64,000 nucleotides of DNA from an uncultured Gammaproteobacteria bacterium (lineage in GTDB: Bacteria; Pseudomonadota; Gammaproteobacteria; PS1; Pseudothioglobaceae), in NCBI GenBank assembly GCA_902512305.1, contig CABXIU010000001.1:62001-126000 (forward strand), written 5' to 3'. How positions within the stretch are numbered: position 1 is the stretch's first letter; each line of letters starts with the position of its first letter. The notes beneath the pieces are model-generated. The model did not search any database. It had not been told where the DNA came from and was given only the letters and a program-made list of their open reading frames with translations. Positions 17,761 through 25,529 of this stretch are shown here, piece after piece. Position numbers and translations under genes: made by a program.

Positions 17761-19347
17761 ATGATTTCTACTGCTAATGTCACCATGCAGTTTGGTGAAA
17801 AACCCCTTTTTGAAAATATTTCAGTTAAGTTTCAAAGCGGTAATCGATATGGTTTGATTGGTGCAAATGGTTGCGGCAAGTCAACATTAATGAAAATTTT
17901 AACGGGCGATTTAAAACCAACTCACGGCTCAGTATTAATAGGTGAAAGTCAGAGGCTAGGGATACTATCTCAGGATCAGTTTGCATTTGAAGAGTATCGT
18001 GTTGTAGATACAGTCATCATGGGCCACAAAAAGCTCTGGGAAATTAAAGCGGAAAGAGATAGAATCTATGGACTTCCTGAAATGAGTGAGGAAGAAGGTA
18101 TCAAGGTAGCCGAATTAGAAATGGAATTTGCAGAAATGGATGGGTATTCAGCCGAATCCTCTGCAAGCGAATTATTATTAGGATTGGATATACCTTTAGA
18201 GCAACATTATGGATTAATGAGTGAAATTGCTCCTGGCTGGAAGCTTCGTGTTTTATTAGCTCAAGCACTGTTTTCTGATCCAGAGATACTTTTATTGGAT
18301 GAGCCTACAAATAACCTTGATATCAATTCAATAAGATGGTTAGAAGAGATTCTGAGTGCTAGAAAATCAACAATGGTAATTATTTCTCATGATCGACATT
18401 TTTTAAATGGTGTCTGTACTCATATGGCTGATCTAGATTATGGTGCTCTAAATGTTTTTCCAGGAAGTTATGATGACTTTATGATTGCAGCAACTGCAAT
18501 CCAGGAGAGAATGAGAGCAGACAATGCTAAAAAGGAAGAAAAAATTAAGGATTTAAAGCATTTTGTTTCACGATTTTCAGCAAATGCTTCAAAGTCAAGG
18601 CAGGCTACTTCTCGCTTAAAGCAGTTAAATAAGATTGAATTGGATGATATAAAGCCTTCCTCTAGAGTAAGTCCTTATATTATTTTTAATCAAAGCAAGG
18701 AATTGTTTCGTAATGTATTAGAAGTTCAGGGTTTAAATAAGGGATTCGATGGTGAACAAGTTTTGAGAGATATAAATTTAATGATTGAAACTGGTGAGAG
18801 GGTTGCAATTATTGGACAAAATGGGATTGGCAAAAGCACTTTGTTAAAGAGCTTATATGGTGAAATTGAGCCAGATAGTGGGGCTAAGAAATGGAGCGAA
18901 AACTCTAATATTGGTTACTATGCTCAAGATCATAATGAAGAGTTTGAGCAGGATATGAGTGTTTTGGATTGGATGACTCAATTTAAAAATGAAAAAGATG
19001 ATATTCAAATGATGCGTTCTGTTTTAGGGAAAATGCTTTTTGGAAAAGAAGATGTCAAAAAGTCTGTTAAATCTTTATCGGGTGGTGAAAAGGGAAGAAT
19101 GATTTTTGGAAGACTAATGCTTCAAAAGCCAAATATATTATTAATGGATGAGCCTACTAATCATCTAGATATGGAGTCCATTGAGGCTTTGAATTTAGCT
19201 TTAGAGAACTATAAAGGTACTCTAATATTTGTAAGTCATGACCGAGAGTTTGTATCGTCTTTATCAACTAAAGTGATCGAACTCAAAGATGATGGTGCAC
19301 ACTATTATTCAGGAAATTACGAAGACTATCTCTTGACTCAAGTGTGA
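17761..19347 (+). CDS. ybiT: ABC-F ATPase, YbiT type
   Basis: A soluble tandem-ATPase of the ABC-F family, which acts on ribosomes rather than membranes. The 528 residues include two nucleotide-binding domains. The first has GANGCGKST and [11 protein letters not shown], with a non-canonical signature ([12 protein letters not shown]). The second has [19 protein letters not shown] and [10 protein letters not shown]. Between them lies the P-site linker [20 protein letters not shown]. These features and the opening [18 protein letters not shown] match YbiT better than EttA or Uup. The exact translational role of YbiT is not settled. Confidence 0.92.
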   Translation: MISTANVTMQFGEKPLFENISVKFQSGNRYGLIGANGCGKSTLMKILTGDLKPTHGSVLIGESQRLGILSQDQFAFEEYRVVDTVIMGHKKLWEIKAERDRIYGLPEMSEEEGIKVAELEMEFAEMDGYSAESSASELLLGLDIPLEQHYGLMSEIAPGWKLRVLLAQALFSDPEILLLDEPTNNLDINSIRWLEEILSARKSTMVIISHDRHFLNGVCTHMADLDYGALNVFPGSYDDFMIAATAIQERMRADNAKKEEKIKDLKHFVSRFSANASKSRQATSRLKQLNKIELDDIKPSSRVSPYIIFNQSKELFRNVLEVQGLNKGFDGEQVLRDINLMIETGERVAIIGQNGIGKSTLLKSLYGEIEPDSGAKKWSENSNIGYYAQDHNEEFEQDMSVLDWMTQFKNEKDDIQMMRSVLGKMLFGKEDVKKSVKSLSGGEKGRMIFGRLMLQKPNILLMDEPTNHLDMESIEALNLALENYKGTLIFVSHDREFVSSLSTKVIELKDDGAHYYSGNYEDYLLTQV

Positions 19348-19460
19348 ATTGAATTAACCTTGATATCGAAATCTATTGTTTATTGAGGGCAAAATTTGAT
19401 GGTTAAATACAACAATATTAATTAAACTGCATTTTTTTATATACTGAAACTATTGATTTA

Positions 19461-20054
19461 ATGTTTACAGGAATTATTCAAGCTAAAGGAAGTGTTCAAG
19501 AGGTTATCTCTTCTAAAGAGGGTGCTCATTTGAAAATTAATTCAAATAATTTGAATTTAAGTGACTCAAAGATTGGAGATAGTATTGCAGTAGATGGTGT
19601 ATGTTTAACTGTAACTGAACTCTCAGAATACTGGTTTAGCGCAGATGTTTCTAATGAGACAATGAGTTGTACGACTTTTTCAGAGCTGAGTCAAGGGCAA
19701 AGCGTTAATCTTGAGAGATCCCTCAGACTAAATCAAGGGATTGACGGTCATTTGGTTAGTGGCCATGTGGATGGAATTGGAGAAATTCATTCAATAGATG
19801 AAGATGGTGATAGTGTACGAATAAAAGTTGAGGTTCAAGGAAATATTATGAAATATATTGCTAACAAAGGTTCTATATGTATTAATGGAGTAAGTCTTAC
19901 CGTCAATAGCGTTGAGAGTAATATTTTTGATGTTAATATAGTTCCTCATACATTTTCGGTAACAACACTTGGAGATCTTAAACTTAACTCATTTGTAAAT
20001 CTGGAGATTGACTTAATTGCTAGATATGTTGAAAAACTTTACAATCAAAATTAA
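19461..20054 (+). CDS. ribE: Riboflavin synthase alpha chain
   Basis: Dismutates two 6,7-dimethyl-8-ribityllumazine molecules to riboflavin. The 197 residues form two homologous barrels. The N-terminal MFTGIIQAKGSV, the repeat marks GDSIAVDGVCLTV and GSICINGVSLTV, and SGHVDGIG are all family signatures. It is the first gene of ribE-ribB-ribH-nusB, with 12 bases to ribB. The 113-base upstream spacer has no FMN riboswitch signature. Confidence 0.95.
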   Translation: MFTGIIQAKGSVQEVISSKEGAHLKINSNNLNLSDSKIGDSIAVDGVCLTVTELSEYWFSADVSNETMSCTTFSELSQGQSVNLERSLRLNQGIDGHLVSGHVDGIGEIHSIDEDGDSVRIKVEVQGNIMKYIANKGSICINGVSLTVNSVESNIFDVNIVPHTFSVTTLGDLKLNSFVNLEIDLIARYVEKLYNQN

Positions 20055-20066
20055 CAATAGAAAATT

Positions 20067-21140
20067 ATGCAAGCTTCAATTGAAGAACTAATAGAAGATT
20101 ATAAGCAAGGAAAAATGATCATTCTTATGGACGATGAAAGTCGTGAAAATGAGGGTGATTTATTGATTGCATCAGAAAAGGTCACAAAAGAAGATATAAA
20201 TTTTATGGCTACTCATGGCCGAGGATTGATTTGTTTAACATTGACCCAGCAAAGGTGTCAACAGTTAAATCTTCCGCTGATGGTCTCTCAAAATAGTGAC
20301 CTTCATTCAACAAACTTTACTGTTTCTATTGAGGCAGCTTCCGGGGTTACAACAGGAATTTCAGCTTCGGATCGTGCGAAAACAATCCTAGATGCTGTTG
20401 CAAAGGATGCAAAACCCATTGATATTGTTCAGCCTGGACACGTTTTTCCTTTAATGGCTCAACAGGGTGGCGTTTTAATCCGTGCTGGTCATACTGAAGC
20501 AGGTTGTGATTTAGCTAGATTAGCAGGGTTTGAAGCTTCTTCAGTCATCGTGGAAATATTAAATGATGATGGTTCAATGGCTCGAAGTGAAGATTTATAT
20601 AAATTTGGAAAAAAACATGGAATTAAAGTAGGTCATATTGCTGATTTAATTCATTATAGAGTTGAAAATGAAAAGACAGTTGAGAGGATAAGCCAGAGGC
20701 CTTTTAAGACAAAATATGGCGAATTTGATCTCTACTCCTATTTAGACACAATTCATAACGATATTCACATAGCTCTTGTAAAGGGGGCGGTTAATAATAA
20801 AACTGAACCTTATGTTAGAGTTCACATGGAAAATATCTTTAAAGATGTTCTTCAAGAGGTTCAGAGAGGTTTTAGTATTAACAGCGCCTTAGATATGATT
20901 TCTGGAGTTGAAAATGGCGTATTTTTGTTATTAAGAAAACAAAATAATCAAGATATCCTTGAGAATATTGATAATCAAGATTATAGAAGTAAGGATGACA
21001 GTAAAACTTTTGGAATAGGTGCTCAAATACTTGCTGATTTAGGTGTTACAAATATGAAGTCATTAGGAAAGCCTAGAAAATGGCCTGGATTAGAGGGTTT
21101 TGGTATAACAATTTCAGAATATGTCAATATTAAGGAGTAA
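20067..21140 (+). CDS. ribB: 3,4-dihydroxy-2-butanone 4-phosphate synthase with degenerate GTP cyclohydrolase II-like domain
   Basis: Residues 1-200 form an intact DHBP synthase that makes the four-carbon unit of riboflavin from ribulose 5-phosphate. It has [25 protein letters not shown], the [12 protein letters not shown] segment and [14 protein letters not shown]. Residues about 205-357 have the fold outline of GTP cyclohydrolase II ([22 protein letters not shown]). They lack the three zinc-binding cysteines and the active-site RQEGRG stretch. Such RibB hybrids are common in proteobacteria and lack cyclohydrolase activity, so a separate ribA is expected elsewhere. Its last codons hold the ribH ribosome binding site. 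Confidence 0.92.
   Translation: MQASIEELIEDYKQGKMIILMDDESRENEGDLLIASEKVTKEDINFMATHGRGLICLTLTQQRCQQLNLPLMVSQNSDLHSTNFTVSIEAASGVTTGISASDRAKTILDAVAKDAKPIDIVQPGHVFPLMAQQGGVLIRAGHTEAGCDLARLAGFEASSVIVEILNDDGSMARSEDLYKFGKKHGIKVGHIADLIHYRVENEKTVERISQRPFKTKYGEFDLYSYLDTIHNDIHIALVKGAVNNKTEPYVRVHMENIFKDVLQEVQRGFSINSALDMISGVENGVFLLLRKQNNQDILENIDNQDYRSKDDSKTFGIGAQILADLGVTNMKSLGKPRKWPGLEGFGITISEYVNIKE
21132..21137 (+). promoter_or_regulatory. Ribosome binding site of ribH inside the ribB 3' end
   Basis: AAGGAG ends eight bases before a TTG. It overlaps the last codons of ribB, so it fixes the TTG at 21146 as the ribH start and suggests translational coupling. Confidence 0.75.
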
Positions 21141-21145
21141 AGAAA

Positions 21146-21604
21146 TTGAAAACTATTGAGGGTGATTTAACTATTAAGAATAAAAAAATAGCCATAGTTG
21201 CTGCTCGTTTTAATTCTTTCGTAGTTGAGCATTTAATTAGTGGGGCTAAAGAGGCTTTATTAAAGAGCGGCACCAAAGAAACTAATATTGAACTTTATTA
21301 TGTACCAGGGGCTTTTGAAATCCCACTGGCACTTAAAAAAGCAGTAAATACTGGCAAATTTGATGGCATTGTTGCTTTAGGTGCGGTAATTAGGGGCGGT
21401 ACTCCACATTTTGAATATGTTGCTGGAGAATGCGTAAAGGGCATTTCACAAATTTCACTTGAGTCTGAAATACCTATAGCTTTCGGTGTTCTAACAGTCG
21501 ACACAGTTGAACAAGCTATAGAGCGTTCAGGTAGCTCAGAAAATAAAGGTGTAGAAGCTGCAGAAAGTGTTATTCGAATGATAAGCTTGATAGAAAAGCT
21601 GTGA
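21146..21604 (+). CDS. ribH: 6,7-dimethyl-8-ribityllumazine synthase
   Basis: Condenses the ribityl-aminouracil with the butanone phosphate made by RibB; it assembles into icosahedral or pentameric shells. The 152 residues have [48 protein letters not shown] and [15 protein letters not shown], all of the standard family. The start is a TTG with a strong AAGGAG eight bases upstream. Its TGA overlaps the GTG of nusB. Confidence 0.95.
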   Translation: MKTIEGDLTIKNKKIAIVAARFNSFVVEHLISGAKEALLKSGTKETNIELYYVPGAFEIPLALKKAVNTGKFDGIVALGAVIRGGTPHFEYVAGECVKGISQISLESEIPIAFGVLTVDTVEQAIERSGSSENKGVEAAESVIRMISLIEKL

Positions 21605-22014
21605 CACCAAAACAACGTTCTAGAGCAAGAGTTGTCCAAGCCTTATATCAATGGCTTGTCTCTGGCGATGATATTAAAAAAATTGAGCAAGAGTTTTTAA
21701 ATCAAAAAGAAGGTAAGATTTCTAAAGCTTTTTTTTCAAACCTGTTATTAAATATTCCAAAGAAGATTGCCGTACTTGACGAAATTATAAATTCATCTCT
21801 TGACCGAGATATTGATGAATTAGGACCAACAGAAAAGGCAATTTTATATTTAGGAGTTTACGAGTTGAAGTTTCAACTTGAGGTTCCATTCAAGGTGGTC
21901 ATTAATGAGGCTGTTGAACTATCAAAACTTTACGGAGCAGAAGGTTCTTTTAAGCTTATTAATTCTTCATTAGACAAAATTGCTCCAGAATTACGATCTA
22001 TCGAGTGTTCCTAA
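21601..22014 (+). CDS. nusB: Transcription antitermination factor NusB
   Basis: A small all-helical protein that binds boxA RNA with S10 (NusE) in ribosomal antitermination. The 137 residues begin with [13 protein letters not shown], preceded by four residues, and contain [23 protein letters not shown] and [17 protein letters not shown], the NusB signatures. The start is a GTG that overlaps the ribH stop (GTGA). It ends the rib operon. ThiL, often next in gammaproteobacteria, is missing here. Confidence 0.95.
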   Translation: MTPKQRSRARVVQALYQWLVSGDDIKKIEQEFLNQKEGKISKAFFSNLLLNIPKKIAVLDEIINSSLDRDIDELGPTEKAILYLGVYELKFQLEVPFKVVINEAVELSKLYGAEGSFKLINSSLDKIAPELRSIECS

Positions 22015-22313
22015 AAAATATCACTCTTTCAGCTCTTTTATAACTATTTGTTTCAGCTAAAAAAAATGAACTCAATTCATTTGAACTACTATATCAACCG
22101 CACTCTTGCTTCATAGTTTTTTTTTCTTCCACTTACAAATAAATTAAACTCATCTTCGAAAATTTGATTGATTTTATCTAATTTCATGGTAATATTCAGT
22201 TTCGGCATTCAAATCTAGTTAGCTAAATAACGGGTTTTACTCTATGACTCAGGCTTTCTATTCTTTGCTGAAAATAGAGTTAGTTTGACTATTAATATTA
22301 ATTAGGAGATACA
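22015..22313. other. Intergenic region nusB-tauA, 299 bases
   Basis: The longest gene-free stretch in the window. It holds a candidate tauA promoter at 22168-22195 and a good AGGAG eight bases before the tauA ATG. A run of nine T near 22117 has no convincing hairpin in front of it, so no nusB terminator is clear. I see no tRNA, small gene, or half-site resembling those upstream of tpa. Confidence 0.5.
22168..22195 (+). promoter_or_regulatory. Putative sigma-70 promoter of tauA
   Basis: TTGATT at 22168-22173 and TAATAT at 22190-22195 are separated by 16 bases. The predicted transcript starts near 22202, leaving a leader of about 110 bases. In sequence this AT-rich, the call is only moderately secure. 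Confidence 0.45.
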
Positions 22314-23309
22314 ATGAAAAGTATTTATAAAAAGATTGGGGCAGTGCTTGTAAGTGCAATTGCTTCAGTAAACGTAATGGCTCTTGATGAGTTAAATGTA
22401 GCTTATTTTGAAGAGTGGCCAATGCCGTTTGAGTATGCTAAGCAGATTGGTGCTTATGATGAAGCTCTAGGTATGAAGGTTAATTGGAAGGCTTTTGGAA
22501 CAGGTACAGCAATGTCTGCAGCAATGGCTTCTGGTGATATTCATATTTCTGTGAGTCAAGGTGTGCCACCATTTATTGTGGCAGCATCAACAGGTCAAGA
22601 TATTCAAATTGTTGACGTAGCAGTAAGTTATGCTGATAACGACAACTGTGTTGTAGCATCAGGTCTAGAAATTGATGCAAGTAACGCTTCAGATTTGGCT
22701 GGTAAAAAAGTTTCAGTTCCAATTGGAACAGCTGCTCACTATGGTTTCTTGAAGCAGATGGAGCATTTTGGTGTTTCAGTAGACTCAATGCAAGTTGTTG
22801 ATATGGCTCCACCTGAAGGTGCGGCTGCTTTAGCACAAGGAAGTGTTGACATGTTCTGTGGATGGGGTGGTTCACTCCGTCGTGCTCTAGAGCATGGTAA
22901 TGTTCTATTAACTGGTGCAGAGAAAACTGCTCTTGGAATCTTGGTTTGGGACGTAACTTCTACACCAGCAAGCTTTGCTGATGAAAATGCAGAAGTTCTT
23001 CAAACGTTCTTAGGCGTTACTGCTGCTTCTAATGCAATGTGGAATTCTGGAGGATTCACTTCAATGATGCTTCCACTTATTGCTAAAGATGCTGGTATGG
23101 ATGAAGCTGCAACTGCTGATACGATGGCTACATTTGTATTCCCATCAGTTGCTAACCAACTTGGTGATAACTGGTTAGGTGGTTCTGGTGCGGCTTTCCT
23201 TAAAGGTGTAGCAGATGTATTCGTTAATAGCGGAAACATTCCAAGTGCTCGTGGTTCATATGCTAATGCTATCAATACAGATGGCTTAGAAGGACTAGCT
23301 GCACAATAA
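22314..23309 (+). CDS. tauA: Taurine ABC transporter, periplasmic binding protein
   Basis: Periplasmic solute-binding protein that delivers taurine to TauBC. A signal peptide covers about residues 1-23, with Lys-rich start and cleavage after VMA. The mature part begins LDELNVAYFEEWPMPFEYA, followed by KAFGTGTAMSAAMASGDI and IGTAAHYGFLKQM, typical of the TauA/SsuA group. The 331-residue length is normal. Taurine specificity is inferred from tpa-xsc-tauR nearby. A hairpin with a T-run follows the stop, which should make tauA mRNA more abundant than tauBC. Confidence 0.88.
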   Translation: MKSIYKKIGAVLVSAIASVNVMALDELNVAYFEEWPMPFEYAKQIGAYDEALGMKVNWKAFGTGTAMSAAMASGDIHISVSQGVPPFIVAASTGQDIQIVDVAVSYADNDNCVVASGLEIDASNASDLAGKKVSVPIGTAAHYGFLKQMEHFGVSVDSMQVVDMAPPEGAAALAQGSVDMFCGWGGSLRRALEHGNVLLTGAEKTALGILVWDVTSTPASFADENAEVLQTFLGVTAASNAMWNSGGFTSMMLPLIAKDAGMDEAATADTMATFVFPSVANQLGDNWLGGSGAAFLKGVADVFVNSGNIPSARGSYANAINTDGLEGLAAQ

Positions 23310-23360
23310 GTTACGAAATTTTTAGACTGTTATAGTCTGAAATTTAGTATTAGTTAGACT

Positions 23361-23392
23361 AAAGGTGGCGCACTAAAGAGTGTGCCACCTTT
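23361..23392 (+). terminator. Attenuating terminator between tauA and tauB
   Basis: A 14-bp stem (AAAGGTGGCGCACT with AGTGTGCCACCTTT, one G-U pair) with loop AAAG and a short T-run. A second small hairpin precedes it at about 23323-23343. It follows tauA and precedes tauB, so it is probably leaky. Confidence 0.8.
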
Positions 23393-23420
23393 TTAATGAA
23401 AAACAAATTCGGAGCCAGTT

Positions 23421-24224
23421 TTGAAAGGTTTATCAATTAATAACATATCGATGCGTTTTGATTTGAAGAATGGCTCTTCAGTTCAAGCACTCAAGGATGT
23501 TTCTCTCGACATAGATGAAGGTCAAATTATTACAGTTCTTGGTCCGTCAGGTTGTGGAAAAACTACTCTTCTAAATATCGTTGCAGGATTTCTAGCTCCA
23601 ACAGAGGGAAATGTTGTCTTAAATGAGCAGGTTGTTCAAGGACCGGGTGCAGAGCGTGGTATGGTTTTTCAGCAAGGCGCTTTGTTCGAGTGGATGAATG
23701 TTCAATCCAATGTTGCTTTTGGACCCAGAATGAAAGGAATGTCAAAGTCTGAACAAGGCGAAAAAGTTAAACACCTCTTAGAGATTGTTGGACTTGCAGA
23801 TTTTGAAGATAAGGCGGTTTATGAGCTATCAGGAGGGATGCAGCAAAGAGTTGCTTTAGCGCGTTGTCTTGCAAATGATCCCGACGTGATTTTGATGGAT
23901 GAGCCTTTAGGTGCTTTAGACGCTTTAACACGTGAAAAAATGCAAGGATTGGTTTTAAAGCTTTGGAAGGAAACCGGCAAAACAATTATTTTAATTACCC
24001 ACTCAGTAGAGGAGGCAGTTCTACTTGGAGAAAGGTTATTGGTTCTTGCTCCAAGACCTGGAAGAATTCATAAGGAATACACACTACCTTTCGCTGAAAT
24101 GGGGGTTAATATGGATCTTAGAGAGGTTAAAAAGGCTGATGGATATACAAAAACTCGTGATGAAATCCTCTCAATTATTTGGGAAATGGAAGAAGAAATA
24201 ATGGGAAGAGCGGAAGAAAACTGA
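23421..24224 (+). CDS. tauB: Taurine ABC transporter, ATP-binding protein
   Basis: Cytoplasmic ATPase of the TauABC importer. The 267 residues show Walker A GPSGCGKTT, the Q-loop region GMVFQQGALFEWM, the signature LSGGMQQRVALARCL, Walker B VILMDEPLGALD and the switch His in LITHSVEEA. These place it in the TauB/SsuB/NrtD group. The start is TTG at 23421 with GGAG six bases upstream. The stop shares one base with the tauC ATG (TGATG), so the two are coupled. Confidence 0.92.
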   Translation: MKGLSINNISMRFDLKNGSSVQALKDVSLDIDEGQIITVLGPSGCGKTTLLNIVAGFLAPTEGNVVLNEQVVQGPGAERGMVFQQGALFEWMNVQSNVAFGPRMKGMSKSEQGEKVKHLLEIVGLADFEDKAVYELSGGMQQRVALARCLANDPDVILMDEPLGALDALTREKMQGLVLKLWKETGKTIILITHSVEEAVLLGERLLVLAPRPGRIHKEYTLPFAEMGVNMDLREVKKADGYTKTRDEILSIIWEMEEEIMGRAEEN

Positions 24225-25492
24225 TGGCCATTTTAATTTTTTATATAATAATTTTTGTTGCTGCTTTTTACGTTGTTAAAGTTGCTACTTCATTTACCAA
24301 ATCTCAAGATGACTTTACTAGCTTAAAAACTGTAACCTTTGGTGATGAGAGCGCGGTTTCACCTAACAGGGCAGCATCTTTTATCTCTGTGATTGCTGTC
24401 TTTGCTATATGGGCTGCATTTACAGGATCTAAGTTAATTCCAATTCATGTTCCTGGACCATTTATTGGAGAACTAACCTTTAGCTATATTGCAATGAACT
24501 CATCAGGTGAAACAGATGATGCAGATGTAACTATAACTGTATACGATGTTCAGAGTGGTGATATACCTGAAAAATTGGATATAGATCCAGGTTCTGGATT
24601 CGCTCATAATGATACCGACCAAATAATTACATACAGAAGTGGACTCATCAAAGTTCAAAATAATGATGATGGCGGAAAAGAAAAGGGCTATAAAGTAATC
24701 TCTGTTAATGGTCAGGAGATATCGCCTGATACGGAGATTTTTATTGATAATGCTCGTATCTTTATGACACGAAAAGGTACTCTAAGTGTCACTCCTGAAA
24801 AGGGCTGGCAAATGCAGCCTGTATGGCTTCCAGCTCCAGAAACTGTATGGTCTAGATTGGTTAAAGTCGGATCTGAAGGTTATAAGAACTTTACTCTCTT
24901 AGAGCACTTGGGTTGGTCACTTATTCGGGTAGTAGTAGGATTTTTAGCTGGTGCAATAATCGGAATACCTCTGGGTTATGCGATGGGTTTATCTGGATGG
25001 TTTCGAGGTTGGTTTGATCCCATAGTTGAATTTATGAGGCCAGTACCCCCACTAGCTCTAATTCCACTAGTTATTATTTGGTTCGGAATTGGTGAGCAAG
25101 GTAAGATTATCTTGTTATTTTTAGCCTCTTTATGGATTATGACTATTTCTGCCAGAGCAGGTGTTTCGGGTGTGAACATTGCAAAAATTCATGCAGCATA
25201 TTCATTGGGTGCTTCAAAATGGCAAATCATGAGACTGGTTATCGTTCCAAATAGTTTGCCTGAAATCTTCACTGGTGCTCGAGTATCTATGGGTGTATGT
25301 TGGGGAACAGTAGTTGCGGCTGAGTTGGTTGCAGCTCAAAAAGGTGCTGGAATGATGATTATTAACGCCTCTAAATTTCAGATGACCGACCTGGTTATTA
25401 TGGGAATTGTATTGATTGGAGTGATTGGATATGCAATTGATATTTTGATGCGTATTTCAGAAAATTATCTTGTCCCATGGAAAGGTAAATAG
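24224..25492 (+). CDS. tauC: Taurine ABC transporter permease with large extra-cytoplasmic insertion
   Basis: Inner-membrane channel of the importer. The C-terminal 220 residues are a normal TauC permease, from WLPAPETVWSRL through EFMRPVPPLALIPLVIIWFGIGE to ISENYLVPWKGK, with the ATPase-coupling loop AAYSLGASKWQI. The first 200 residues are unusual. They comprise an extra N-terminal helix (3-19), a second helix (52-67), and a polar insertion at about 75-200 rich in Asp, Thr and Val with beta character. The usual length is about 260-290; here it is 422. Topology places the insertion outside the cytoplasm. ATG at 24224 overlaps the tauB stop; an in-frame TTG at 24179 is less likely. Confidence 0.88.
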   Translation: MAILIFYIIIFVAAFYVVKVATSFTKSQDDFTSLKTVTFGDESAVSPNRAASFISVIAVFAIWAAFTGSKLIPIHVPGPFIGELTFSYIAMNSSGETDDADVTITVYDVQSGDIPEKLDIDPGSGFAHNDTDQIITYRSGLIKVQNNDDGGKEKGYKVISVNGQEISPDTEIFIDNARIFMTRKGTLSVTPEKGWQMQPVWLPAPETVWSRLVKVGSEGYKNFTLLEHLGWSLIRVVVGFLAGAIIGIPLGYAMGLSGWFRGWFDPIVEFMRPVPPLALIPLVIIWFGIGEQGKIILLFLASLWIMTISARAGVSGVNIAKIHAAYSLGASKWQIMRLVIVPNSLPEIFTGARVSMGVCWGTVVAAELVAAQKGAGMMIINASKFQMTDLVIMGIVLIGVIGYAIDILMRISENYLVPWKGK

Positions 25493-25529
25493 TTCTATAA
25501 TTCTGTTTTTAGTTTTATCTTAATTAATA

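Noticed and set aside
19348-19460. FMN riboswitch before ribE
   Set aside because: The region lacks the conserved AGGGG and GACC-type blocks of the RFN element and is too short and AT-rich.
22100-22130. T9 run as the nusB terminator
   Set aside because: No hairpin of useful stability precedes the run.
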